64,000 nt of DNA from Primula veris (lineage: Eukaryota > Streptophyta > Magnoliopsida > Ericales > Primulaceae): assembly GCA_963682055.1 (NCBI GenBank), contig OY821750.1, forward strand, positions 5,210,501-5,274,500. The letters run 5' to 3'. The number at the start of each line of letters is the position of its first letter. Position 1 is the stretch's first letter. The notes below the pieces were generated by a model. That model made no database searches, was not told where the DNA came from, and saw only the letters and a list, made by a program, of their open reading frames with translations. Below are positions 23,071-34,340 of this stretch, in pieces. Made by a program: the position numbers and the translations under genes.

Positions 23071-23464
23071 GGTATCTGAGTTTTGGAATGAGGATGAAGA
23101 AGAGAGAAGGGATGAGGACGAAGAGGAGAGAGAATTTCTCTCTGTGGAAGAAATGAAGGTTTGGGGGAAATGAAGAGTTACGGTGGAGTTAGATACAGGA
23201 CACGTGTTCATATTTTCAGTTTTTTCATTTTAGTCCTTAAGTTTCGTTTGTTTTGCTGTTTTAAGCATTTAATTGTAATAATGACGGTCTTATTTGGCAG
23301 TTAATAAAATTGTGTGATTTCCCACTGTTTATTTTAAAAAAAATATAGGAGATGTAATGTGGTGGTGGATTAAATTAACATCTTAAAAATTAATAACATA
23401 ATCACACACTTGTAATAAACTTCTCCATCACTCATTATGTCAATGTTACTATCCTTTAAAATAT

Positions 23465-23907
23465 GGAAAAAATGTTAAAATATTAACCTATTAGTTTTTA
23501 TTGATTTGGTAAATAACCTGACACACATTCTAATTTGGTACTCAATCTATACATTTTCGCTGCAATTAAGGACTCGACCCACATCTGATCATTTTAACCA
23601 AATTAACTCAAGCATATTAAGTAGTGGTTTCACTTTAAAAATTTTAATACAATAATCGAAGGTTTCACATAGTTTAATCAATAGTAAATGAGACTTATTA
23701 TGCGTTAAAAATCGATGATCGAAGACAAATTGAGTCACTTAATTGGACTGAATACGTATAGTTTGGATACAAAATTAGAAAAAATATTAGGTTGAGTACC
23801 AAATTAGAACGAAACGTATATGTTAGGTACCGAATTAGAAAAATTGTTAGATTGGATAACATATCGCTAAAAATTGATAGGTTAAATAAAATTTTAGCAA
23901 TTTTTCC
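23465..23907. mobile_element. Mutator-type MITE, 443 bp, in the EUL-2 upstream region
   Basis: The element is bounded by identical 9-bp duplications TTAAAATAT (23456-23464 and 23908-23916). It has long imperfect inverted ends: GGAAAAAATGTTAAAAT at the left against the complement of ATTTTAGCAATTTTTCC at the right, and the similarity extends inward to a second inner block. A 9-bp duplication is typical of the Mutator superfamily. The uninterrupted flank at 37998-38012 (CCCTTAAAATATTG) serves as an empty site. It has no coding capacity. Confidence 0.9.
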
Positions 23908-23934
23908 TTAAAATATAGTCTACACCTAATGTGG

Positions 23935-24065
23935 TTTCATATAAGTTCAAGTTTTCAAGTTGACAATGCAAGTCTTCAACAGCAACCTATATATTATGGA
24001 GAATTTAATGTATTATTTTATTTATAAATATATGTCAATCAAAGTTTATTTATACAATTAATATT
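23935..24065 (-). promoter_or_regulatory. Conserved EUL upstream block (EUL-2 copy)
   Basis: This block, with GACAATGCAAGTCTTCAACAG, AACCTAT and TATGTCAATCAAAGTTT, is shared with the upstream regions of EUL-4 (38040-38130), the tandem array at 39.7-41.2 kb and, more loosely, EUL-5 and 62.5 kb. In EUL-2 it is now more than 6.6 kb from the gene because LINE-B and a MITE lie between. Conservation may be only recent common descent; a promoter role is inference. Confidence 0.6.
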
Positions 24066-25245
24066 GTCAAACCACTACTAATTAATAGATGACATTATAT
24101 GTGATGGACCTGAAAACTTAGGTCCACTGCGTCCTTGAATCTCGCTGCTTAGTGCTTAAAAAACCAATGAGAAAATTCCTTTCATATTTTGTTATAAATT
24201 TGTTTATAAATGAATGTTGGCTCTGTTCATTTTCCTTCACTAGCTCAGAATACTTGTTCGTATTTTTGTTTCAGTTTTGATGAATGAATCACAATTTGTC
24301 CACGAATAGTTCATTAACAACATAAAGTCCTAGGAATCGAGTTTAGACTCGGTTACAAAGTTAAATATATTATTGTCAGTTGTCACAACGACAATGTTCA
24401 TATGTGCCTAAACCTGTGTTGAAAATTTCAAAATTTGGACATGTGAGAATCTAAATGATGCTCAATCTTTTATAAACATGATCTGTAAGCGTAAAATTTT
24501 CTCACAATCTAGGTTTTTAATATATTGTCGTCTTGTAAAACTTATGTTATACACCATCTTTTCTCTTTAATACATATGACAATCTATAATACTAATAAAT
24601 CTAACTTATTTTTTGAATTATTAACAAACGAACAGGAACAGTGCTGCTTCATATTGGTTCGTTTATTTAACAAACGAAAAATTTATCTTCATGTTTGAAT
24701 GAAGACACGTGAGGAACTTGTTTTTTTTTTGGGAATGGTGAGAATTATATCAATATCATTCGTATGAAAATTTTGGTGAGGTGATCGAGAGGCTGAACTT
24801 ACAAGCGGTATCACGCCAATCTTTTCAAATTTGCGAATAACGACAATTCGTGGGTATATTTGATGCCGCACAATAGATTATTCACTAAAACAATATAAGA
24901 AAAATGGTAGTAAAAATGATAAGGAACATATTATTGGCAATTAAAAGAATTTGTGATGGCAGATGCATCTTTGCTTCCTTTCGGATCATAATCTACTCCG
25001 TCAATACTTGAATTTATGTTAAGTATAATCCAATCTCATCACCGGTAGCGGAGCCAGTATTGAATGTGCGGCACTGAATTGCATGTTTTTATTTATTATG
25101 GGAGTGCTGAAAGGCTATAATCGTTAAGTTTTCCGCAAAATATATGAATTTTTGATGACTAGTTCTTCCCCTGCTCATCACTATTATTTGATGTTTTATC
25201 AACTGTGGTTATTGAAAAACCATTCCTCTCTACTTTTACTTCTGT
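24066..25245. other. Intergenic, no gene seen
   Basis: AT-rich sequence without recognisable coding signal. A GCGGAGCCAG word at 25048 resembles the end of the hAT-type element that follows and may be the relic of another copy. Confidence 0.4.
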
Positions 25246-25253
25246 ATCTCGAT

Positions 25254-26098
25254 AAGTGGCGGAGCCAGAACATAATATTTGGGGTTGATAAAAACCAATG
25301 TCGGCTCAAATTTTATTCATCTAGGTGGGGAGTAAAAAAATTCAACCTTAAAAAAAAAAATCACCCTTTTGTAAAGTTCTTTAAAAAAAAAAAAAACCTC
25401 ACCCGGTCCGTATATTATTTGGCTAACAAAAGAGCCGGCTTTGCCAAAAAATATAAACTTCAGTTTTTTGATAGACTAGTTTAAAAATCCTACCTAAAAA
25501 ATATAATTTAATGAAAAGAACATAAAGAGCCAAATTTATATTTGATACTCATATTACCAAAAACGAGTAAATAAAGTTGAAAAATTATTTTATTTTCCTT
25601 TGGAAATCCCCTCAAATAGTTAAGATCTTAAAGAATGTTTATGAAATGTTATATAATTTATTCTTGACAAAATTTAAAATTTATGGACAATATATTAATC
25701 AAAATTGAATTTTTAGGTTTATACCTTTATTGTTTTCTTTAAATTAATTGCAGAGCGTGATTTTGTTACATGTATAACTGTTGAGAGTTTTTGTTATAGT
25801 TTGTATGTGAAACGAGTAGTCACATTTTTAGTTGATTGTTATTTTATTTTTTTCTTTACCTTTTAGCCTTTATAATTATATTTATTAATTTTTATATAAT
25901 ATCACTATATGAAATATAATACTATGTAATAACATAAACAATATATAATTTGAAATGGGTTGCCGGAACTAAAATTTAAGAGTTTACTAAAATTCTCTAA
26001 TTACTAATTACTCGAAAAAACACTATACAAAAAATCAAATTATTGTAAATTGTGGGATTGCTGTGACGACCTCTTATCACATAGTGCTTCCGCCACTG
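25254..26098. mobile_element. hAT-type non-autonomous element, 845 bp
   Basis: Flanked by perfect 8-bp duplications ATCTCGAT (25246-25253 and 26099-26106). The ends are AAGTGGCGGAGCCAGAAC and the complement of a right end reading CAGTGGCGGAAGCAC, so the terminal inverted repeat is (A/C)AGTGGCGGA. An 8-bp duplication and short ends fit the hAT superfamily. There is no transposase frame. The terminal word GGAGCCAGAAC also begins the outer element at 56.16 kb. Confidence 0.88.
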
Positions 26099-26106
26099 AT
26101 CTCGAT

Positions 26107-26734
26107 GACTGATCAATAAGCATATGGTAAGGCACAGGGCGGCCCGTCCCGGCCCTATGATTTGGGTACACATGCCCGGCTATATTTTTGGCCTGGGGAA
26201 GGTCCTTCTAGAATGGAAATGTTAAATGCCAAAAATGTGTTAAAGTTAATAAACATTTGCAGTTAATGCCACAAGTAATATAGCTGAAATTTAAGCCTAA
26301 ATTGGAAAGAGGAATACATAAGGATATACCAAGACTCGAAACAAAGACATACTGGGTAGAGAGCGACATTACTTTCCGCTAGATGGCATAGGAAATATTT
26401 ACTCATTGACCGTAAAAAGTTGCATATATGTATTATTTTGTTTAAAATAAAATTTTTGATAGGCAATCGATATCTAAGCTCACGGGATGTTGTGGCTGTG
26501 GTTATGACCAATCCTGGTAATATACTTATAATTTCAAATCATATTCATATACAGCTTCTACCTATTGTTTCAAAAAATTCTTTGCTGTTTTAGTTGTCTA
26601 TGTCAGTAACATGTTACCAATTTTGTACTACGTACAAGATATTCATATAAACATTGTTCAAAGTCTTTTTATATGATGTGGTCAAAACATTGGATCACAA
26701 TATATATCTTTGTGACATATGTATAAACGTATAT
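26107..26734. other. Intergenic, no gene seen
   Basis: A GC-rich word around 26137-26190 (GGGCGGCCCGTCCCGGCCC) stands out from AT-rich surroundings and is probably a transposon end, but no element could be closed. No coding signal. Confidence 0.35.
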
Positions 26735-28194
26735 TTATTTTTGAAACATTACTTTTAGTTCTTAGAAGAGAAAATAGTACTTCAATGCTAGATGGAGAAT
26801 CCACTCCCATTGTGTTACTTTTTTGAATTACCATGAAAAATATTTTACATTTCGTGCAACAATTTTTTTCTAGATACTGACTTGAACCGGTCTCAATATC
26901 TTCACACCGTCATTGTGTGTTTCCGGCTCGCACATACAGACAGACTAAGCTCCTCCAACATGATGAGCTCGAGCTGAGCTTTACAAGAGTTTTGACGACC
27001 TCTAAAAGACGTATGAAAACCCCATCAAAGGCCTAACTAGGTTGTTAAAGTTTGAACGGATATAGAAAGCTCACCGAAACTATGCCGTATATTGCATGAG
27101 TTCATAGGAAAGTCATAGAGTTCATCTGAACTTCGGGAAGCTTGTCGGAGCTCCAATGGGTTTGTGGAGGCTCTTTTTGGATGTTTGGTTTAGCTTGCAG
27201 ATCTAGTGTACTCAAACGGGAGGGGTGATATTCTCTGTATTTTTCTCTTAGTACGGGAGATGAAACGCTGGAATCTAGAGATTTGCTATTACAAAAATAC
27301 ATCAAAAATAGTTGCTAATTGTCATTTTTTTGGGTTCCAAAATGAAGTGGGGTGCTAAGACCTTGAACGTCTCTACCAAGTTAGTAAGTAGTTACTTCAA
27401 TGCTCATTAGAGGCTTAGCTGCATTTGGAGTATCTATGAGCTTGTCAGAGCTTTTCGCAGTTCTATAAAAGCTTTTGGCGGATGGTTGGGGTGAGTGGTG
27501 AGTCTAATCCAACTGCTTGCTTGGATCAATAAGCTTTTCGGCTAGGAATAAGCTCAAGAAGTATCATCTATGTGCATAGATGGAACTAGATAGAGACAGA
27601 CGTGGACTGCAGACCCCTCCTTGAAAAAAAATACATTTTTCATATGTATTTTGATCAAAACTTTTAAATTTTAATGTTTCACCTCCAATTCCGTAAAATA
27701 ACTTCATATAAATTATAATTTTTTTTATATAGAAAATCAGCCCCTCATTTTGACAATTCTGGTTCCGTCACTGTTTACGTGTAAGAATAGGACAATTGAT
27801 AGTCAAATCGAGATTGAAATTTTGAGGTAAAAAAAAGAAAAATTGGGAATAAGAGACAATTCGTGCATTTGGCTATTGAACCAATTTTCTGGTAATTTTA
27901 TAAACCTGCAAATGCTAACAAAGAAGGTACGAACAGTGAAAGATGTTTAAATCCTCCTCTTTTTACCATGAAAGTCAGAGCAAAATATGAAGTGGAACAT
28001 AGCAGAAACATCAAAGTCAAAAGAACACAAGCAAGCAACTTATTAAGATAAATTAACACACCAAAATAAATTCAAATACAGAAGTCACAAGGAACACAAA
28101 CCAACAACATGAGAAAAAGAATCAAACAAGCACAACAGTTTTTTCTCCATTTTTATTCCAAATACACGACGGACACTTCCACCTTGGTGATTTA
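26735..28194. repeat. EUL-3 downstream flank, duplicate of 15.45-16.72 kb
   Basis: Colinear with the EUL-2 flank and, in its right part, with the EUL-4 flank. It ends with the conserved AATAAA signal (minus strand) at 28152-28157, just past the EUL-3 stop at 28195-28197. Bases 27590-27780 contain an extra AT-rich segment not found in the EUL-2 copy, perhaps a small insertion. Confidence 0.85.
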
Positions 28195-28269
28195 TTATCC
28201 AAAAGGGACGAACTTCCACAGCTGGTTAGGACCACCGTTCAGGCATCTACATCCAATTATTCTCGTTCA

Positions 28270-28618
28270 TGTTGAGTTGTGGAGCCAAATGTGTTTTGGT
28301 CATGTTCACTAAATTATCTCACATCACTAAAAACTGTAATAAGAGCCACTATGTGTTCTATATATATGTTTCATCTATCTTATATTTTAATCATCACACA
28401 TTCTAGAGAGAATATTGTAAAGAGAGAGTTCTATTTGTGAGAGAACCATAGCTTTGTGATCAAGTTAGATTACATTTGTAATCCTCCTTATAATATATAT
28501 AAGTGTCACGTGTAGCGGCCCGGAGACGTAACCATCGTTGGGTGAACTCCGTTATCAAATTGTCTGTGTGTGCGGTTTTGTATCTCTGTCTTTCTTAAGC
28601 ACAACTGATTTCCTAGCA
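28270..28618 (+). repeat. 5' LTR of Copia-1
   Basis: 349 bases. It contains the short Copia-type promoter region and the words GTGCGGTTTTGTATCTCTG and TTCTTAAGCAC, shared with the 3' LTR. Confidence 0.95.
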
Positions 28619-28675
28619 AGTGGTATCAAAGTCTGAGGTTTGCAAAACTAAGGTCGAAGATCGGGAGGAAGATCA

Positions 28676-29554
28676 ATGGCAAAAGAAGACAGAGGCGCAC
28701 ATGTGATCGAGAAGTTCGACGGAAAGGACTTCGCATTCTGGAGAATGCAAATAGAAGACTATCTGTACGGGAGGAAGATTCATCAACCACTTCTTCTCGA
28801 GGATAGGCCGACCACGACCACCGAGGAGGCGTGGAAACTCTTAGACCGAGAAGTGTTGGGAGTGATCCGACTAACACTATCTAGGAGCGTGGCACACAAC
28901 GTCGCAAGAGAGACGACGATGATGGGGATGATGAAGGTCCTCACCGACATGTATGAAAAACCATCCGCAAACAACAAGGTACATCTCATGCGTAAGTTGT
29001 TCAACCTACGCATGACTGAGAACACACCTGTCGCAAACCACGTGAATAAGTTCATCGACACCGTAAATCAGTTGGATGCAGTTGAGATAACTTTTGAAGA
29101 CGAGGTAAGAGCCCTAATATTGCTAGCCTCTCTACCGAACAGTTGGAAGTTCATGCGAGATGCTGTCAGCAACTCAATTGGAAAGGAGAAACTGACATAC
29201 AACGGCATCCGTGATCAAATACTCGCTGAGGAACTCAGGAGACTTGATATGGGTGAATGCTCAAATGATGGAGCAGACTTGAATGTTGGTTCAAGATACC
29301 GGGGTAAGGGCATATTGGACGAAAGAGGTTGTTCGAAATCCAGAGGTAGAAGAGAGCAGAGCAGAGGCGGCAAAAATAGCGATCGAGGCAAGAAGAATCT
29401 TCGATGCTATAACTGCCAGGGTATGGGGCACTTTGCCCATGAGTGCAATCAGCCGAAGAAGGAAATCGGCAGATGTCATGTGGTAAATGTTGCGAGCGAT
29501 GATGATTCAGGTGACTGTTTAATGCTTGCCGTACAGAGAAATATAGATTTGTGA
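28676..29554 (+). CDS. Copia-1 gag (292 residues, ends at a probable nonsense codon)
   Basis: Gag polyprotein of a TNT1/Tork-like Copia element. It starts at the first ATG after the primer-binding site. It has a gag domain in the N-terminal 200 residues (FDGKDFAFWRMQIEDYL, LPNSWKFMRDAV) and one CCHC zinc knuckle, CYNCQGMGHFAHEC, near residues 243-256. The TGA at 29552-29554 lies immediately before the protease motif ILDSGASFH, where relatives have a tryptophan, so it is probably a mutation that separates gag from pol rather than a natural stop. Confidence 0.88.
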   Translation: MAKEDRGAHVIEKFDGKDFAFWRMQIEDYLYGRKIHQPLLLEDRPTTTTEEAWKLLDREVLGVIRLTLSRSVAHNVARETTMMGMMKVLTDMYEKPSANNKVHLMRKLFNLRMTENTPVANHVNKFIDTVNQLDAVEITFEDEVRALILLASLPNSWKFMRDAVSNSIGKEKLTYNGIRDQILAEELRRLDMGECSNDGADLNVGSRYRGKGILDERGCSKSRGRREQSRGGKNSDRGKKNLRCYNCQGMGHFAHECNQPKKEIGRCHVVNVASDDDSGDCLMLAVQRNIDL

Positions 29555-32034
29555 ATTCTAGACTCTGGGGCATCATTTCACACGACCGCTCAGAAGGATT
29601 TATTCGAAAATTACCATGCAGGTAATTTCGATAAAGTGTATCTAGCCGACGGAGAAGTGGTGGATGTTGTTGGAATGGGCGATGTGAATATTCACATTCC
29701 AAATGGTTCGGTATGAATGCTGACGAAAGTGAGGCATGTTCTGAGGTTGACCAAGAATCTGATCTCAGTAGGTCAACTCAATGCAGAAAGACACTTCATT
29801 TCGTTCAGCAGTGGAGCTTGGAAAGTTTCACGAGGAGCTATGGTAATAGCCCGAGTGAGCAAGGTCGGTACACTGTACATGACAACCGATGAGGAGTGTA
29901 CAATTGCGACAGCTGTGTCGTAAAAGTGCTCGAAACTGTGACATCGATGTTTGGGTCACATAAGTGAGAATGGGATGAAGATGTTAGCAAAGGACAGCAA
30001 ACTTCCAGGCTTGAAGTCTGTCCACCTCGACATGTGTGAAGGTTGCATCTTCGGAAAGCAAAAGAAGGTGAGCTTCCAGAAAGGTGGAAGAATTCCTAAG
30101 ATGAAAAAGCTAGCATTGGTCCACTCCGATGTATGGGGGCCATCCTCGGTAACCTCACTGGGAGGATCTCAGTAGTATGTGACCTTCATCGATGATTCGA
30201 CGAGAAAGACATGGATCTACTTCTTGAAACACAAGTGTGAAGTGTTTAAAAAATTTCAAGAATGGAAGGCCATGGTCGAACTAGAGACCGGGAATAAACT
30301 GAAATATTTGAGGTCCGATAACGGCGGATAGTACATTGATGCGAAGTTCATAAAGTTCTGTGCTCAGAGAGGCATTCGGATGGAGAAGACCATCCAAAGA
30401 ACGCCGGAACAAAATGGTGTGGCCGAGAGAATGAACCGAACAATCAATGGGCGTGCTAGGAGTATGAGGCTGCAAAGTGGTCTGTCCAAAGCCCTGTTGG
30501 CACATGCAGTAAGCACGGCGGTTTATCTCATTAACCGCGGACCCTCAGTGCCATTGGAAAAGAGAATTCCCGAGGAAGTCTGGATAGGAAAGCCTATCTC
30601 TTATGAACACCTGAGAGTGTTCGGTTGTCTGTCATATATTCACGTCGACATAAACGAGTGTACCAAGCTTGACTCGAAATCCAAAGTTTGTTACTTTGTG
30701 GGGTACGGTGAAGCTAAGTTCAGATATCGCTTCTGGGATGGTCAAGCAAAGAGGATCATTCGCAGAAAGGATGTCATCTTCAACGAAAGCATTTTGTATA
30801 AAGATCGACAAAATGTAGTGGTGGAAGAAGATGCGCTCCCGTCCGAGGAAATTGGTATGGTCGACATGAATGCGTTTCCAAGAATGGAGTTGGAAAATAA
30901 TGAAGATGAGCCAGTGGTGCTCGACAACCTACCAGCTAGTGCTGAAGAGGACGAGGAGTTGCCCCAAACTCCTCAACCTGAATTGGGCCGAGGACGTCGC
31001 GAAAGGAGACCCACTGTCCGGTACTCTCCTTCCTTGCATTACATATTACTCAGTGATGCAGGCGAGCCCGAGAGTAGAGAGGAAGCTCTGGAGCTGAAAG
31101 ACTCGAGCAAGTGGGAGCTCGCCATGAAGGATGAGATGAAGTCACTAAAGGAGAATGTGACGTGGCAGTTAGCCGAACTGTCCAAGGGGAAAAGGACACT
31201 GAGTAACAAATGGGTGTTCCGACTAAAGGAGGAACAAGATGGATCGAAACGGTACAAGGCACGATTAGTAGTCAAAGGGTTTCAGCAAAAGGAAGGAATT
31301 GACTACACCGAGATCTTTTCTCCAGTCGTAAAGGTGACAACTATTCGGCTATTGTTGAGCATTGTTGTAAATGAGAATCTTCATCTTGAACAGTTAGATG
31401 TGAAAACTGCTTTTCTCCACGGAGATCTTGAAGAAGAAATTTACATGCTCCAACCTGAGGGATTTGCCGAAAAGGGAAAAGAGAAACTGGCCTGCAAACT
31501 GAAGAAGAGCTTGTACGGGCTAAAACAAGCACCACGGCAGTGGTATAAAAAGTTTGACAGTTTCATGGTGGGTACCGGGTTCGAAAGAAGTGACAGTGAT
31601 CACTGCTGTTTCGTGAAGAGATTCAAGAACTCTTCATGCGTCATTCTACTTATGTACGTAGATGACATGTTGCTCGCCGGGTCGAGCCTTGTAGAAATTA
31701 ACAAGGTGAAGTAACGGTGGTACTGCTGTGATTTGGACATCTAAGCTGTAAAAGATCGTTGCATTGTCCACCACAGTGGCTGAGTACGTCGCGATGAGGA
31801 AGCAAGCAAAGGATGATTTGATTGCAAGGTTTCTTAGAGGAGCTCGGTCAGAAAACCGACAAGGGAGTTCTGCACTGTGATAGTCAAAGTGCAGTTCAGC
31901 TAGCTAAGAATCCTGTGTTCCATTCATGTACCAAGCACATACAGATCCGTTACCATTTTATCCGGGCTGTTCTAGAAGATGGAATATTCGCGCTAGAAAA
32001 GATTGAGGGCGCTAAGAACCCCGCGATATGTTAA
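29555..32034 (+). pseudogene. Copia-1 pol (protease, integrase, RT, RNase H), stops and internal deletion
   Basis: Pol would supply protease, integrase, reverse transcriptase and RNase H. Readable parts are the protease ILDSGASFH, the pre-integrase region CLGHISENGM...CEGCIFGKQ, the integrase core (HSDVWGP, RSDNGG, PEQNGVAERMNRT) and RT (KARLVVKGFQQKEGIDY, LDVKTAFLHGDL, LYGLKQAPRQWY, YVDDMLLAG). The end of RNase H reads LSTTVAEYVAM and HCDSQSAVQLAKNP. In-frame stops occur at several places, including before 29717, after 29923 and near 30175 and 30330. Just after the YVDD region (about 31714-31730) sequence jumps to the RNase H domain, so several hundred bases are deleted. The copy is inactive. 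Confidence 0.92.
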
Positions 32035-32273
32035 CAAAGTCTGTTACAATCGACAAACAGAGGTTATGTGCGACCTCAATAGGAGTCCGAGCTTGAGACT
32101 CAGGGTCGTCACTACACTAGAAGAATGGGTAAGTCGCCGATGATGGAAGAGTATCGATTACTATACAAGGATACTGATGGGAGCATTCCGCTCGGGAGAG
32201 CACAGTGAGTTCGGTGGTCGGGGATAATCGGAGTTCTTTTGAAGCACTCGACATTTGACTCAAAGTGAGAGAT

Positions 32274-32626
32274 TGTTGAGTTGTGAAGCCAAATGTGTTT
32301 TGGTCATGTTCACTAAATTATCCGACATCAATAAAAACTGTAATAAGGGCCAGTATGAGTTCTATATATATGTTCCATCTATCTTGTATTTTAATCATCA
32401 CACATTCTAGAGAGAATATTGTAAAGAGAGAGTTCTATTTGTGAGAGAACCATAGCTTTGTGATCAAGCTAGATTACATTTGTAATCCTCCTTATAATAT
32501 ATATATATAAGTGCCACGTGTAGCGACCCGAAAACGTAGCCATCGTTTGGTGAACTCCGTTATCAAATTGTGTGTGTGTGCGGTTTTGTATCTCTGTCTT
32601 TCTTAAGCACGACTGATTTCCTAACA
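32274..32626 (+). repeat. 3' LTR of Copia-1
   Basis: 353 bases, colinear with the 5' LTR, with a slightly longer TA run. It is followed directly by EUL-3 coding sequence. Confidence 0.95.
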
Positions 32627-33138
32627 GTTCCATCGCGTATACCTTCGAGTTTCCCATTTCTAGCATCGAAAAGAAGGCTGATATCGTTAGTATTCCGAAT
32701 GTACATATATGAAGCATCCATGACCTTGGAAGTCCACAACACAGACTTATCAATTTGGTTTTTGTTGAAAGTTATGAGCTTCACAAATTGATCGTGCGCT
32801 GCGTTCTGAATAGCCTGAGTAGTGGCCTTGTTCACAATAACAAAACTAGGGTTCCCTTCGGCGTCCTTCACACTTGCACCATATTTCTCGTGTTTGCATC
32901 AGTATTGGAAGTGGTCGGAAGAGTCTAAGTTGGCCATACAGACTTTTCCGTTACGGAGAGTGAGAGAGAGACTTGGATTAGCCTTGGTGCATATACTCAG
33001 ATTCTTGATCGAGTCATCAGATCCATCTTCTTTTTCTTTTCCCTTATTTCCATGTTCACTGCTGAAATCAAGAATAACTGTAATTTATTGCCAAACATGG
33101 TTAAATTTTGCTCGTTTTAAAAATCTAACATGACACTA

Positions 33139-34058
33139 GGGGTGGGCACGGGGAGGATTAGGGCGGATTGGTCTCAATCCTAACCCCCCCGTAAAATAAA
33201 TGGCGGGACAGATTAGTGAAATTTAAATCCCAACCCAACCCAACCCATTATAATTAAAACCCCAACCCAACCCAACTCAACCAATTATCAAGCGGGGCGG
33301 ATTGAGTGCGGGTTGTTTCTTGAATTTTCATTTTAGTCATTAATTTTTCATTATTTCGCATAATTTAACTAAATATTTTAAAAAAAATAAATCTTTCAAA
33401 TAGAAATATAAACTAAAAGCCAAACAAAATACGTTTAGAATGTTCGGAACAAGTAACAAAACTAAAACAAAACAAAAAAAAACAAAAAAAATTGTTCTTC
33501 ATCGACATAATTAAAATCAGAAAACTACATAACAATTGAAATCAAAATTAATAATCCACTGAGTATTACCATCAACCGGGATTATTTATTTAAAAAAAAA
33601 TACTGTTTTATATTTTTTAATTAATTGATTTGATCACAACCATTGAAAACCAAAAAATATGAAGAATGAAACTTACCATTTTCAAAGAGAGAGAGAGGAG
33701 CACATAACTGGAGAGATGAGGAAGAATGGAAAGTGAAGAGATGAGGAAGAATGGAAAGTGAATAGCTTATTTGGAACTGGAGAGTTTATTTTGAACATTG
33801 GGAAACGAAGAGTTTGACAGCTTAGATAATAATTAAAAAATATCTTGAGAAAATTTATATATATATGCGGATTGAAACGGGTTGGGGTGGATTAACCCGC
33901 GGTTTGGAAACCCCAACCCTAACCCAACCTACGAATTTTTTTACGAATTGGTGCGTGACGGATTTAACTTTTTTTGACACCCAACCCGTCCCAATCCGCC
34001 CCAATCCGTACGAATTGGGTTACGGGACGGGTTTACGGATTTTTTGCCCATCCCTACC
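33139..34058. mobile_element. hAT-type element, 920 bp, in the EUL-3 intron
   Basis: Flanked by perfect 8-bp duplications TGACACTA (33131-33138 and 34059-34066). The ends are GGGGTGGGCA and the complement of TGCCCATCCCTACC. Inside, near both ends, are CCCAACCC- and GGGCGGATT-type words in inverted order, typical of a common plant hAT-derived family. There is no transposase frame. Sequence on both sides is colinear with the EUL-4 intron (AAAGTTTCAAGTTTTTAAGC at 34107 and 37403). Confidence 0.9.
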
Positions 34059-34340
34059 TGACACTAAGGGTTTTGTCTACACTTCAAGACAAGTTAATAA
34101 AGCGTAAAGTTTCAAGTTTTTAAGCTATATACTGGACCTCAAAATGTAATTTCAAAATTAACTTTATAGCCCAATATAATAATTACTTTTAGTTTTTACC
34201 CCCAAATTAAATAATCTCATTCATGTTCCAAGTTTTAGTACAAAATCGGCAATCATATTTACCATTCAACCATACTATCACTAATTAAGAGGATGAAAAT
34301 CCCACTTTTCAAACTGTATTCTTGTACCTATCATAATTTG

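Larger units (their letters stand above)
17433..23343 (+). mobile_element. LINE-B, nearly full-length L1-like retrotransposon
   Basis: The body is flanked by perfect 17-bp target duplications (TATAGGAGATGTAATGT at 17416-17432 and 23344-23360) and ends in an eight-A tail. The order is a 62-base leader, ORF1, a short spacer, ORF2 (endonuclease, RT, zinc finger, RNase H) and a 3' region. DNA to the right of the second duplication (GGTGGTGGATTAAATTAAC) matches the uninterrupted flank of EUL-4 at 37893-37911, which serves as an empty site. The element therefore jumped into the promoter of EUL-2. Confidence 0.96.
28270..32626 (+). mobile_element. Copia-1, Ty1/Copia retrotransposon inside EUL-3
   Basis: Both LTRs are present (28270-28618 and 32274-32626), starting TGTTGAGTTG and ending CCTA(G/A)CA. 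The flanking bases are GTTCA and GTTCC, a 5-bp target duplication with one change. The primer-binding site TGGTATCAAAGTC starts at 28621, and a purine stretch (AAAGTGAGAGAT) precedes the 3' LTR. The LTRs differ by roughly 20 substitutions over 350 bases by eye, so it is clearly older than the Sirevirus at 41.85 kb. The coding region has several stops and an internal deletion. Confidence 0.95.
28195..33061 (-). pseudogene. EUL-3, EUL-domain lectin pseudogene split by Copia-1
   Basis: The C-terminal piece (28195-28269) reads NGGPNQLWKFVPFG and a TAA. The rest (32627-33061) reads LSICTKANPSLSLTLRNGKV, FVIVNKATTQAI, KSVLWTSK and LLFDARNG...RDGT. Between them lies a whole Copia element with matching target sites (GTTCA/GTTCC). 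A second lesion is TGA at 32899-32901 where EUL-4 has the tryptophan of QYWYKY. The exon 2 acceptor (TTGATTTCAG before 33061) is kept as in EUL-4, but exon 1 is missing: the intron is interrupted by an hAT-type element and its flank joins sequence that in EUL-4 lies well upstream of exon 1. The gene is dead through at least three independent events. Confidence 0.9.

Noticed and set aside
33139..34058. CCCAACCC-type words that resemble telomeric repeats
   Set aside because: They do not form a CCCTAAA array; they are the terminal words of an hAT-type element with an 8-bp duplication.
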